A model generated the notes under the pieces. It had not been told where the DNA came from. It ran no database searches and saw only the letters and a list, made by a program, of their open reading frames with translations. This document shows, piece by piece, positions 26,501-41,500 of a DNA stretch of 64,000 nt. Made by a program: the position numbers and the translations under genes. The DNA is from Siphonodentalium dalli (lineage: Eukaryota > Mollusca > Scaphopoda > Gadilida > Siphonodentaliidae): positions 241,903,530-241,967,529 of the forward strand of contig CP136065.1 in NCBI GenBank assembly GCA_032622095.1, in the 5' to 3' direction. Every line of letters starts with the position of its first letter. Position 1 is the first letter of the stretch.

Positions 26501-29500
26501 TAACCTATTAACCTGAACGTTTACAGAATACATCTTCGACTCAAATTACTCAGTTTTCTATATATTATCGATATCAGATCGTTGTTATCACCAGGAATTT
26601 ATTGAAAATTGCGTACAGTACCCCTTTAAGCACAATACGTAAATTTATATTCAATCTGTCAATTGATGATAGTTGCCTCATGCTTGATCAGTGATGGCTG
26701 TAAGACAAAACAAAACTAATTGACTAGTATCTGTATCTTTATCCTTCTATGACTGGAGCTTCCTGAAGTTTTGCGAAAACCCAGCGCCAATGCATTCTCT
26801 TATATATGTGAGACTCCCATAGGGAGCCTTGCATATATAAGAGAATATATTGGCTTAACAATATTTACCTTGACCTTGTAAGCCAATGTATTCTCTTATA
26901 TATGTGAGGCTCCCTATGGGGAACTCACATATATAAGAGAATGCACTGGTACAGGATCTTTAATGCTGCACCAGCATGGCTCCCGCCATGAAAGGGTTAA
27001 TGAAGTTTTTGGTACCAAGCAATTGGTATGTATCAGGATGTATCAGGCCTCAAAATAGTGATGTTTCCGGTAACCCACCCGCCGCAAGTCCAGACCTCCG
27101 CCCCTACTAATTATATTGACTCCGTGAAAGTATAAAAACTGAAACAAAAACAATTTTTTATAGATCTCATTCAACTGACATCTATCACCATTAAAGCTGA
27201 ATTCCACAAATAAGTGTTTGCTACGCAAATCAGATTTTGGCACTTGTGCGAATCGAGTATCAATTGTGAATCTCAGCAAATTTTTAAGTGAATTTATTCG
27301 GTGATATGGAAAATTAAGCCCAGCATATTCCACAAGTTCAAAAACTGGGAAGGTTTTAATGTTCTAACCTGTTCTGATGGGGAACTTTATAACTTTGAAC
27401 AAACAACTCAGGGAACATATCTCTTTATTAATACTTGTTCCTCAATAATTTATTTCACAGTAGGTTACCAGCTTGATATTGCATGCCTTAAGGATGGATT
27501 ATCTCTTCCCAAATATGTTTTATAAAGTTTCCAGGGTATAATTTAATAAATATGAATCGAACAGACCTGTCTAGAAATGCTTCTATCAATTAATATTGAT
27601 TTTATATCAAGTGAGACATTTTTTCGTTACTAATTTTAGAACAGACTATTATGCAGCATTCACGCAATCTAAGATAGAGATAGAGTACTCTTTCTCCGCT
27701 AGCCATAAATGTCCCAATTTGATTGATATGATTGTATGTATCATACCAGAAAATTCGAAATAAAAACAATATAAATTGATTGAAGCATTTCCAGACAGGG
27801 GTCTTCGCTTCATATTTATTTTTTTATACCCACAAAACTATATAACACGTTTTTAGGAGGAGATACAGTAATGCCCTAAGTAATCGACCCCTTAACCACA
27901 TCAGAATTATGGGTAACTTTTCAGGATTTAGTTGGAAATATGGCTTGTTGCCATTCATCAGAAAGCTCTCACTGGAGCATTACTGTATGGTTAAGGTGTC
28001 GATTACTTAGGGCATTAGTGTAGGCCATCTTTAAATGATGTTTGTGAACTGATTTTGCAATAAACATTGAATTGATTGCCTGGGAAAAATAGCATAGCAA
28101 AGCAAAATCGGCTCACAAAAGTTGTCTAATCATGCAATCTTGAGCTGGGACATTCACCTGCTATACTGTGAAATACATTATTAAGGAACCGGTATTAATT
28201 AAGAAATATATTACCTGCATTGTTTTTTTCAAGTTATAAAGTTCCCGACAGAATATCAAAAAGGTTTTACACTGGTGGAGTATGATCTCTATGGGCGTAG
28301 CCAGAGTAGAGATTCATGGCATAATCTGATGTGGTATTGTATGCAAATCAAGTGAAACCAATTTGCTTACATGTAGATAGATACCAAAGAGGGTGCCGGT
28401 AATGTAGTATTTATGTACACTACAGTATTGTAAAGTTCATGTATTTGTTGATTACTATTCAATATTTTATTTCCTACTATGATAACACAAATAACTTCAC
28501 TTGAATGTATTGCCTGGTCGTCATTAAAATTACATGGGACCATCTTCAATTGAGGCCAATTTCACAAGGAATTTACAGATAACGATATAATAAGTTTCAT
28601 TATCTCACTTTCAACTTTCCCTTGTATAAACGTTCTGCATTGACTATAATCCGAATAAGTTTACATCTGCTTATGAGCAAGGTTGGAAGATATTATAAAC
28701 CAATAAAAGATTATGATGAACGTTATTGTCCAAATTGCAGAAAAAAGTTGAAAATGAAGAACATTTTATATAAAAATGTACCCTATACAATATCTTGATG
28801 GAAAATTATGAATCTATATTTAATAGCGCAGAGGAAATATCAACAGAATCTATTTTAAATCCAACAACATATTGGGATACTAAACATATATGTGTTTTTA
28901 TTAAACACACCCTTGAATTACGAAAGAAGAAAGTAGATAAGGACACTATAAACTAATATGAGCTCATTCTTGTCGGATAGTAATTCTGTATGTCTACATA
29001 CAGCTACATGTATATTATATTTGTTATGATCCATATGTATGTTCAAAATGTATTTATTTGTCTGTATTTGAATAAAGCAAACATGTTTTAACCCTTTACC
29101 CAACAAACCGGCCAAACCCGGCCAAATAAAGCTTCAACAGCCTAAAATATCTTCGGTCTGTCTCAATAGAACCATACAAATATGGATATCATTGGAACCG
29201 GCTCCTTGACCACATTGTGATAGTTACAGTTATGCCCTGTGCCAATGCATTCTCTTATATATGCGAGTCGACCATAGGTCGCCTCGCATATATAAGAGAA
29301 TGCATTGGCCTAAAAAAAAACTTTTTTTTAACACTTTTTACCATTTTTTCTTACATTCTTTAACAATTTTATAATTGCATTGGCACAGGGCCCTTCTGTT
29401 GGGTAAATGGTTAACATGGGCTTTTTCCAATAAAGATTGATTGATTATGTTTGGTTTTATCTGCAGGAAGCTTCTATCAGTTGTATCCCCGCCATAGAAC

Positions 29501-32500
29501 ATTGATCAGTATCAACAAGAGGAATACTGGGAAGACAAATAAAGAGTTTAACCTACGTCACGACTGGAATTCTCTTCTCAGTGATGACGAATCGTTACGC
29601 TTCACGAAATATTCGAGGGAAATGTTCCCTCATGCGGATGACATAGTTCGATACTTCAATGATTACCAGAAAAAACTCAATATCGCTGTTAGTTTCAACA
29701 CAGAGGTTCAAAACATAAGGACCGAAAAAAATGAATCGTCTATGCACGGACACGTGTTCTACATGGAGGACCAGCATGGAAAAGAATATACATGCAGGTA
29801 TTTGTGTATTAAAGGGGTACTGTACACTAAATCCGACCATTTACGTGACCATCTCCATTTTATACTCAACAGTAATATATGCAACAAAAGAATTGAATTT
29901 TAGACATGGATTAGTGCAAAATGCATTAATGTATGACTTTTTTGGCAACTACATGTATGATACCATACATGGTATTGTTGGTAGTGTGCTAATTTTGATC
30001 ACTAAAGAAGAATTCTTAATTTCCATTGATTCTTTTGTATGTTGAAACAAAATTTGAAGTGATAAATATCTGCCACTATAACTGTATATGCTTAATACTT
30101 GACCAAAACATTCTGCATATGGTTAATGTATATCTGTTTATTCATATTTTGATGTATGTATCTGAATTAAATCATGAACAAAACTGCAATCAGGCTTTTA
30201 ACCTTTCTTTACTAAATACTCAATGACTCAAATGTAAAGAGAATATGTTCAACAAACTGTCATATGCCTTTTGCTAAACCTATTATCTGTACATTTCCCA
30301 CCAATGAATAGGAATCCTTCTGCTCTCCTATTATCTTTCGACTGCCATCTGCTCATTTTTTTGAACTCCCCACCAAATGAATAATCAACCATTCCAATAT
30401 ATACTTTTATAGCTGGGTGGGATAATCCATTTTGTAAAGAAAGGATTTAATGTCACACAAAGTTGAACTTATGATGTATCAGGCTGCTGTTGTTTCTCTC
30501 AGTGAAATACGTTGAATTTTTCCATATTCTTAAACAAGGATTACATTCTTGAGCAAATGCAACATTGTTGATAAAAGCTTACCACTCAATTCCAAATACT
30601 TTTGAGAAGAAAAAAAATCTATAAATCTTGTGTGGCCTAATGTATTCAGTTAGCCCTTTCTATTATAAATTCTCATTGACGAGTAGTTATCCCTTCGGAA
30701 ATGCTCAGATAATAAGTTTAACCCTTTCTATACTAAAGCATCATCAATGAGTAGTTATCGCTTAGGAAATGTTCAGATAATAAGTTTAACCCTTTCTATA
30801 CTAAAGCATCATTGATGAGTAGTTATCGCTTAGGAAATGTTCAGATAATAAGTTTAACCCTTTCTATACTAAAGCATCATTGATGCATAGTTGTCCCTTA
30901 GGAAATGTTCAGGTTATAAGTTGAATAAGTTCAACACACAATCTTATTATCTAAACATTTCCAACCAATGAATATGATTCCTTCTGTATTTGGATTATGT
31001 TGTCTGCTTATTATGTTGTCTGCTTATTTTTTCAAGAAAAACCCTTCAGATGATTAATAGACTAATCTAAAGTATACTTTTATAACTGAATGGGAGAATA
31101 CATTTATTATAGAAACAGTTAATAGTCATAGACCACACCTCTATTTACAGTGAATTTGTTGTAGACAGGTGTTATGAATTTTAATAGAGTTACGTATCTT
31201 TGTTTAAATTTATGCTGATTTTGCTTTCCAGAGCAATGGTTCTGGCTACAGGTAATTCCAAACCCAACATTCCTAATGTACCAGGAATAGAGTATGCTGA
31301 AGGATACGAGTCTGTAGACATCGATCCCGAGTCATTCGAAGGACAGAGCGTTCTCATTCTAGGTGAGTGTGTTTCAGAGATCCGTGGTCCAATCATTATT
31401 ACCCAGAATAGAGTATGATACGAGTCTATAGACATCGATCCCGAGTCATTCGAAGGACAGAGCGTTCTCATTCTAGGTGAGTGTGTTTCAGAGATCCGTG
31501 GTCCAATCATTATTACCCAGAATAGAGTATGATACGAGTCTATAGACATCGATCCCGAGTCATTCGAAGGACAGAGCGTTCTCATTCTAGGTGAGTGTGT
31601 TTCAGAGATCCGTGGTCCAATCATTATTACCCAGAATATAGTATGATACGAGTCTATAGACATCGATCCCGAGTCATTCGAAGGACAGAGCGTTCTCATT
31701 CTAGGTGAGTGTGTTTCAGAGCTCCATAGTTCAGTCATTACCAGCAATAGAATACGCTGAACAGTGTTCGCGCTGGACCGAAAAATTTTGTGGCCAAAAG
31801 TTTAGCCAAATGAAAATTTTATTAGCCAAATGAAAAAAACTTTGGCCAAATGTTTTTTGGCCAAATTAAAAAAACTTTGGCCAAATTAAATCCTAATTTT
31901 CTCGGCGCTTCACAATTAATGACTAAAATATTTCCGAAGTACGAAATACTTTTGTCGCCTAACTTTGTCATGAATGTTGATCTATTCAGCGCTTCTTAAT
32001 AAGCTTTCTGTCTCCAATTGGGGTAAAAAAAAGTTTAGCCAAATTCGAAAAAGATTAGCCATTGTCCAATTTGGCCACCGACAGCGCGAACACTGACACT
32101 GAATGATTTGAGTCAGTGGACATCCAGGGAGCATTCTGGTCTTATGACTAATATAATGATATGCATTGCATATTGAATATGATGATTTTGATGGAATTAA
32201 TCTTGCAAATGATCTTGTAAATATCCATGAACCAATATTAACCTACTGCATTGTAATATCGCAAATGCAAAAAAAATTCTTGCATTAACCCCTCCATGAC
32301 TGCTAGTGCTACATTAATTCTCTTTTGAATACAAGCGTTCCCACAGAAACATAGTCCCAGATATTCCCACCAATCGACACGATATATAATTTCTTAAACC
32401 ACAGAATGATCATTTCATGTTTGAAGAATAATTTGCAATATTCAGCAGGTCTACCACTAGTAATCGCTCGTCGATATTGGATCAAGACAAATCATCATCA

Positions 32501-35500
32501 TTGAATGGTTGATTCATTCATCATCATTCACCAATTTCATGCCATCATTACTCACAAATTCTCGGTCTCTAATTTCTAAATGCTTTTGTTGGATAAAAGA
32601 ATTTTATTCACTGTCATTATATTTTATCCATTTGTCTAGCAAAGAGCCCCAAGATTCTTATCCTTTGATAATTCAACATCTACGCGGAGCCAATATGTCA
32701 CCATATCCCATTGGTCATGACGTTGCTAATGTAAATGATATCATGGCAACTCAGAGTACAGTTCAGGTGGAAAAATTAGCTGATAGCAAAGTGCAAATAG
32801 TCTGTTTTGCTTTAAGTATATATATATGAATTTAAATTCTGCAAGTGATTCGCCCCAATTGGAGCTAGCGTGTTATATAAATGAGCTACCATGTAATATT
32901 AGGAAGCTACCGTGTAATATTAGGAATCTACCATGTAATATTAGGAATCTACAGTGAGATATAATGTTAGCGAACAAGAAATTAATAAAAGTTAATATGG
33001 AAGCATAGAATAAAATAGTGTATAGAATTTAATGTTATAATGTCACTTCAATTATTAATGTGACAATTAAGCATCAGATCTAAGTTCCACCTGATACAGG
33101 TGATTAGAAACTTGAGTAGAAAGGAGGTTTCATAGGGATGAAGATTGGCCCATACTAATGAAGCTACTGATGTCCCTTTACAGTAATGCCCTACATTATC
33201 GACTCCTTAACCACAGCAGAATTATGGGTAGTTTTTTGGGATTTACTTGGAAATATGGCTTGTTGCCATTCATCGGAAAGCTCTCAGTGAGAGCTTTCCA
33301 ATGAATGGCAACAAGCCATATTTCCGACTAAATCCTGAAAAATTACCCATAATTCTGCTGTGGTTAAGGAGTGGATTATTTAGGGCATTACTGCACTTAT
33401 TACAGTAATTGACACATGTTTTGAGTTTACCTGTGGTCCTGCATGGCAAGGAGCAAGTTGAATTTGTAATATGTGGTTTTTGACACAATTTTTTTTTTAA
33501 ATAAGCGAAATATGGGTACTGAGTATTGATTCATAAAAATCTTGTCATTGCTGATTGTTTGTTGATTGGAAACCCAGTGGTATAAAAATTATATGTGTTT
33601 ATATAATGTATATTATTTATTGCAGGTAGGGGGAATTCTGCTTTTGAGTTTGCATCCGCTATCTATGGAAATACCAATGTCATTCATATGGTCGGGAGGT
33701 CCAGGGTACGATTTGCGTGGTCAACTCATTATGTTGGGGATCTCAGGTATGTCATCTACATGTATATGTTCGGGAGGTCCAGGGTACGACTCGCATGGTC
33801 AACTCTCATTCTCAATGACTCGGCCATTTCCGCTTCGCTGAGGAAATAATCTCTTCCATAAACAGAAACCATATCTGCCAATCTATTTCAATAACGTGAT
33901 TGATCGTGTTCGTACTACCGGTAAGTATGTCTGTTGGCTGGGATACTCGTCTGTTAAACTTACAATGATGTGAAACACTCCGGTAGGGTGATCAAATAGA
34001 AATGGATGATAATCTTGCTTAAAGTAGTTATTTTAACAAATATCAAATCCAAACTGACAACACACACCGTCATTATTATATATTAATTAAATTCAGTGAC
34101 TCTTGATGGCGAAATCGTTTTCATTACTTTATCGCTGATAGTTGCGTCCCGAATCGAGAAGTAAAAATTCACAATTGAGCATAGTTCAGATTATGTTTTC
34201 TATGGAGTGGGACGGTCAATTTGCTTGAGATTTTCGGCGATGTAGTAGAATGCTACATTCCTCCAGTTGGCATCCTGAATACTAACTTTGTCGCACCCGA
34301 ACAGTCGGCCGACCTTTTATTTTCACATGAATTTCGTTTCCACAGGGCAGTGAATAATGCGTTACTAGATACGTATCAGTTGAAGACGTTGGATGGCATT
34401 CTGGAGGCGAGTTTAGATGAAGTAAAGCTTATCAAAATGGATGACGGCAAGTTTATGCTTGGCTTTAATGATGATGAAACTGAGCAGACTTTGGACCTGT
34501 TTGACAGCTTTGCACTCAGAGAACCATATGATAGGATTATTAGGTGCCTCGGGTTCCAATTTGATACAGCCATTTTCAAGAAGTGAGTATGTCGTCAGAT
34601 AACCCTTTCATGATAGGAGCTGAATTTGTGCAGCATTAAAGATCCTGTGCCAGTGCATTCTCTTATATGCGAGTTTCCCACAGGGAGCCTGACATATATA
34701 AGAGAATTCACTGGCTTACAAGGTGATGGGAGCTGTGCTTGTGCAGCATTAAAGATCTTGTGCCAGAGCATTCTCTTATATGCGAGTCTCCCACAGGGAG
34801 CCTGACATATATAAGGGAATTCACTGGCTTACAATGTCAAGGTAAATATTGTTAGGCCAACGTATTTTCTTATATATGCGAGGCTCCCTGTGGGAGACTC
34901 GCATATATAACAGAATGCATTGGAACAGGGTTTTAGCAAAATTTTAGGAAGCTCCATTCATGGAAGGGTTAAACAACCCTTATGGAGCCCCTCACGGACG
35001 TGGGCAGACGACACTCAGCAATACAAGCTGCCACCTGTATGGGGCTCCCTACAGGAAGCTACTGTCATGGAAGGGTTAAATGACTAAGTACAGTAATGCT
35101 CTAAATAATTGACTCCTTAACAACAGTAGAATTATGGGTAACTTTTCAGGATTTAGTTGGAAATATGGCTTGTTGATGAATCGCAACGGAAAGCTCTCAC
35201 CGAGAGCTTTCCGATGAATTGCAACAAGCCATATTTCCGACTAAATCCTGAAAAGTTAACCATAATTCTGCTGTGGTTAAGGAGTCAATTATTTAGAGCA
35301 TTACTGTATTGGCCGAAGTAAGAATTTTGATTGTGTTAATTCAAGTTTTATTTTGATTTTACTGCATTAATTTCTGAATGCAATACAGATCTGAGTTTTA
35401 GATCTAAATTCCTAAATTACTATTCCTTCAGCTTTGGGGGTGAATAATATTTGATTTGAGTCGAGGCACCCAACCTTCAAAGCTCATAGCTATTAAATTA

Positions 35501-38500
35501 AATTATTTGTTAACCCTTTACCCAACAGAACGGACCTGTGCCAATGCATTCTCTTATATATGCGAGTCGACCATAGGTCGCCTCGCATATATAAGAGAAT
35601 GCATTGGCTTAACACATATTAAAAATTATAAAATTGTCAAAAAGAATGTAGAAAAATATTATAAAAATTGTTAAAAAATGTAAGAAAAAATTATAAAATT
35701 GTTAAAGAATGTAAAAAAAGATTTTTTTTTAGGCCAATGCATTCTCTTATATTTGCGAGGCGACCTATGGTCGACTCGCATATATAAGAGAATGCATTGG
35801 CACAGGGCATAACTGTAGCCATCACAATGTGGTCAATGGACCGGTTCCAATGATATCCTTATTTGTATGGTTCTATTGAGACAGACCCAAGATATTTTAG
35901 GCTGTTGATGCTTTATTTTGGCGTTTTTGGCCATTTTGTTGGGTAAAGGGTTAAGTCAAAGGTGAAATTTTTGATAAAAGGGCAAATTAGTCCAACAAGA
36001 TGCCAAAGTTTAATCACTGTCGATGGTAAAAGCATTGAAAAACATTCTGACAATCATATTCAAATTATAATAAAAGGTCAGCCGACAATGTGGCAAGTCG
36101 ATGCCGCTTTGTTAAAGAAATTAAAAAAATGTTGAACTGTCAAAAGGGTTAATAATTCAGTCAAAAAATATTTTTTCGTAACCGTCCTGAACTGTCAAAA
36201 ATATTTTTGCGTCATCTATACTCCATGGAAATTCAGAAATCAAACATCCATTTCATACAGAAAATTAAAAAAAATGTTGAAAAGGGTTAATAACTGTCAA
36301 AATAGAATTTTTCCATCATCTTTATACATGTTGCACATCTTCAATATATGGGCAACAATATTCTGAAGTTTCAAATCTCTGGGATGAAATCTGTAGGAGG
36401 AGATGATTACACCATGAAGGTACTCAAAAGTGTGATGGACGGATGAACGGGCGGACTGAGCTCGTTTCTATAGTAGTCCCCCATTTCTTTCAGAACGTCG
36501 AGGGACAATAATATTATAATAATAAATTTGTACTAAAATATTTGAACTTACTACATGATTAGCGATGTTTGTTGAAAAATTACTGTAACAAGTATGATAA
36601 CAAGCTCTTGAAACATCTCCAAAACTTTCCGCCCAAGGCCTTCATCGGAGGAATTTAAGGCCTTCATCGGAGGAATTTAATTCACCATAAAAGTTACACT
36701 CATACTGCTGCTTCAACACAATTAAAAGTCATAGCGTTGATTTAATCAACGTTTACCTGTTGATGTCAAACGACATTCCAGATAATGTTGTTTCCCCGCC
36801 AAAATCCCGATCGTCCTTACACTTTGTTTAGCTTGCTATTAAACCCCGCAACTTTCACGAATCTAATTTGAGATCCAATGGTCCTCTTTATGGGAGACCT
36901 TGACTCAGATTTAAGTGAAGATTGTGATGTGCACACATTGGGCACCGCGTTTATGCAATGTGTCATCTGCCAATTTAGGGATATAGAGAAACTAAACTGA
37001 TAAAGAAAAAGAATCTTTCTGGAGACGTTTCTAAAGAAACTAAAAAACTTGTTAACCCTTTACCCAACAAACCGGCCAAATAAAGCTTCAACAGCCTAAA
37101 ATATCTTCGGTCTGTCTCAATAGAACCATACAAATATGGATATCATTGGAACCGGCTCATTGACCACATTGTGATAGTTAGTTAGCCCTGTGCCAATGCA
37201 TTCTCTTATATATGCGAGTCGACCATAGGTCGCCTCGCATATATAAGAGAATGCATTGGCCTAAAAAAATTTTTTTTTTAACACTTTTTACCATTTTTTC
37301 TTACATTCTTTAACAATTTTTAAATTTTTAATGTGTTAAGCCAATGCATTCTCTTATATATGCGAGGCGACCTATGGTCGACTCGCATATATAAGAGAAT
37401 GCATTGGCACAGGGCCCTTCTGTTGGGTAAAGGGTTAATTAATAATAAAAATACTTTCCAGAGAAGATGATGAGGCCTTAGCAGAATGAGATTCCCAGAG
37501 TGATGCTAGCCTGGTGTGCGGGGTAGTGATGCTAGCCTGGTGTGCGGGGTAGAGGCACTAAACTCACCCTTTGGGGACCTCATTCTACAAATGTTCGGCA
37601 CCGTTATAGAACATTAGATTTCAAAAATCAATATCTAATAACTCTGAGCTTTGATATATGGGTTCCTCGACTCGCATCAAATATTTTTTACCCCCGAATC
37701 CAAATAAATAGTAATTGAGGGGCTAGCATCACTAAATTCACCATCTGGGGACCTCATTCTGCTTAGGCCTCATCTTCTCTGGAAAGTTTCGTTATCAAAT
37801 TTCTATAAAATCTAATTCTTCACATACATGTAGATTATATTTCTTTTTTAGTTTAGTTTCTCTGTATTCCCAAATTGGCAGATGACACATTGCATAATCG
37901 AGGTTCCCAAAAGGTGTACATCACAACATTCACCATTTGGGAACTTAAATCTGAGTCTAGGTCTCCCATAGCAGATGAGGCCATGCAGAATTAGGTCCCC
38001 AGAGGGTGAATTTGGTGATGCTAGCCCACTATGCGGGATAGCGTCACTAAATTCACCCTCTGGGGACCTCATTCTGCAAATGACAGGTGCACTAAACTCA
38101 GGCTGGGGCCTGATACATTCTATTATACAAATCAGTTGATAAAAGTTAATGTCACTTCATTGAAATAGCATGGAATTTTAAAAGTTAGTTTCCTTGTTCG
38201 TTATTTTAGTATGGTAGAATACTCTTGGGCTCCAAATAAAATTACAGACCCAAATAATAGTGCAGGGTGGAATTCATCTCAGTTTAATCAATAATTTACT
38301 ATCTAGTCTGGACTGAGATGACTTCAATTCAACTAAAACAAATTACACATATTTAACCGTTTGTCTCTTGTGAAGAGGACTTAACCCTTTACCCAACAAA
38401 CCGGCCAAAACCGGCCAAATAAAGCTTCAACAGCCTAAAATATCTTCGGTCTGTCTCAATAGAACCATACAAATATGGATATCATTGGAACCGGCTCCTT

Positions 38501-41500
38501 GACCACATTGTGATAGTTACAGTTATGCCCTGTGCCAATGCATTCTCTTATATATGCGAGTCGACCATAGGTCGCCTCGCATATATAAGAGAATGCATTG
38601 GCCTAAACAAATTCTTTTTTTTTAACACTTTTTACCATTTTTTCTTACATTCTTTAACAATTTTATAATTTTTAATGTGTTAAGCCAATGCATTCTCTTA
38701 TATATGCGAGGCGACCTATGGTCGACTCGCATATATAAGAGAATGCATTGGCACAGGGCCCGTCTGTTGGGTAAAGGGTTAAGGGACCTTATTCATTGTG
38801 AATTTTATGATCTTTCAGTCAAACAATTATATCTTTTGGTACTGGGCGGACCAAGAAGTTTCCATCTATTCACCAACATTATGAATCAGTGGATACCCCA
38901 GGGTTGTTTATCGCTGGAGCAAACAGTCACTCTCTGGACTTCAGGAAATCGGCAGGTGGATTCATTCATGGTTACAGATACACAGGTATTATTTCCAAGT
39001 CAAAATAAAACACCATTTGGCCACATGTTCCCCCAAAAAAGGTGGCTTTTTTTAGAAGCATACAATTTTAAAAAGACATAGATCTATTAATCTTTCTAAT
39101 CACTGCATCATTGAACACCTGGGCTTGTATTCACTAACTAGGTTTATATTATAAACTGGGAAGTTTATTTCATAGCAGCTACACTGTTGATGATATGATT
39201 GACTCTTATGAGATTTGTCACATGTCAATAGATAGGCGTGCAACAAAAAATGCATACACTCACCAGATACTATCATTTTATTACACAGCTATAAGCAACA
39301 ATGAGTCTAATAAATGTTTATTTGTGACAAAATTACACAACATAAGTCCTGGTCTCTGTTAACAGTTACCACTTGTCTTGTCTTGTCTGTTGTTATGTTC
39401 CCTCGTTGGTTTTTCGAGGCACCTCAGTGAATGAGTAATCCTAATAACTGTTCTCCAGAATCGCGTAATATACAGGTGTTGGTTTGCAGCTGCAAAGCGT
39501 ATCGGTTATTGGCATATATACATGTAGTCTTCGTTTTCCTGTAGCTGTGTACTTGAAGTTAGATTAAAAATATTGAGGGCACTGACGGTCAGGTTCTCAC
39601 AGTCTGTTCCACGAGCAGCCGACTTCTTCTCCTGTGTATGTCTGCTAGAAGTTCCCGGCTGTGTAATTTTATCAGCTCTATATCTCTGTCATTGAAGTCG
39701 GTGATGTTTGATATGGATTGGTGAGTGCAGTCAAGCATAAGATGTGTGAATAGCAGCTGGTCTGACATCAGTATCGGATTTTCTTGTATGATTTCCAGAT
39801 GCTGTAATTTTTCTTTTACTCTTCTGCGGATGGTATCATAGAGTGAGCAGTTGGCAATAACATGCTGGCGGTCTTCAGTCTCTGCTCCACAGAGGGGACA
39901 GGATTTCTTGATACTGTGCTTGTTTAATGTTGCCCTATTAGACTGCAGTATGTATGTTCCGGTGATAAACCTCGCCTTTATTTCAGCCCGGTGTACATCA
40001 TGGCGATTGTTTCTTATGTGACGAAATATATGATGGATCTTGTTGACTTCTAATGACTTTGCATTTATGTAGCTCAAGGTAGACTTTGTAGCGATCTCAA
40101 AGGACCAGTCTTTCTGAGTCTTGTCGGTGATTCCTTTACACAGTCGGTTCTTCCAGTCCTCAGGTGTTGGTGGATTTTCCAGCAGATTATAGGCATTCGG
40201 TAGGTCATAAAGTAGAAGGAGTCGTCTGATCATGGAGAACCATATGTTTGCTTCTTTACTGTGAACAGCGAGTTGTCTGTAGGCGACCTCCCATTCTATG
40301 GTGTTCTTGTCAGAGATTATACGATGGAACAGGTTCAAGGCATTTCGGTGGATGACAGTCATGATCGGTAGGGTTCCGACAAGCGCAGTTATGGCTACCG
40401 ACGCAGTCCTTGTAGGTAGATGGAGTATCTGTCGGAGGATTTTGTTCTGGTGCGCTTCTAATTTTTTGCTCTCTGTGTCGTTGATGTTAAGAATCTCTAG
40501 GCCGTAAGTGAGGCGAGGTGTAACATAGAGATTCCAGAGTTTTATTTTCACTCTTTGTGTGGCACCTGTTTTCCCATGTAGTCCGGCACCCATCAGAGAG
40601 TATGCTGTCTTCCTGGATAACGCAAGTTTTTTCTCGATGTCTGGCTTGTTGTTATTCTGTCGTATAATCCCGAGATGTTCTACTGCAGATGGTGTGATTA
40701 TTTTATTGTCATATATGATGAAATCTTTGCTAATCGAGGAGCCATTGTAGACTAGTAAGTTACTTTTGGTTGGGTTGATGGTGTATCTCTCCATCCTCGA
40801 GTACTGGTCAACTTCTTTGATCATCAGCGTCATAGTTGTTTCCGAGTGTGCCAGGAGGGCAATGTCATCCGCGCAGGTGACATGCGGTATCGTAACAGTA
40901 CCAATTTCAGCACCTCGGTAGCTGGTCTCTAATGTCCTCAAGAGGGGGTTATTGAAGCGTTTGTAGTGTCCTGTTGAGAGAATTCCAGCTTGCCGCACTC
41001 CCTGGAGTATCTTAAATGTTTGTGACAGAGAGCCTTGCCATTTGACTTTACTTGTCATGCTGGTGTATATTTCCTTTAGTAGGAGCCAGTCGTGTCCAGT
41101 TATGCCATCTAAAAACAGCTTATGTAGGAGGATATCATGGTCGACTACATCGAAGGCCTTTTGTGCATCAAGGGTGGTGAAAAGTAGCTTCTTTTTTCCT
41201 ATCTTCGCCTCGTTAATACATTCTGATACTATAAGTGCAGCATTAAGGGATGAGGTTCCTTTTGTGAAGCCTTTTTGAAGTTTTGACTGCGTTGGTATTA
41301 GGAGTTTTTCATGTCTAGTATTCAGTATATGTTCCAAAATTTTGAGGATAGTTGACGTGACGGTTATTCCTCTGTAATTCGCTGGATTGTGAGGGCAACC
41401 TTTTTTGTACACGGGTGTCAAGTGACCTTCCTTCATTACTTCAGGAATACAGCGTGTGTGTACAATCGCATTCAGCAGTTTCGTCAGGTATGGCAAGATA

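Noticed and set aside
31190-31747. 185-codon minus-strand frame with a 38-residue repeat
   Set aside because: It is the antisense of the exon 3 tandem array. The 114-bp period keeps any open frame open.
34221-34345. Upstream extension of the exon 5 open frame
   Set aside because: This part is repeat sequence shared with 46848-47175. The acceptor at 34345 and the phase with exon 4 place the exon start at 34346.
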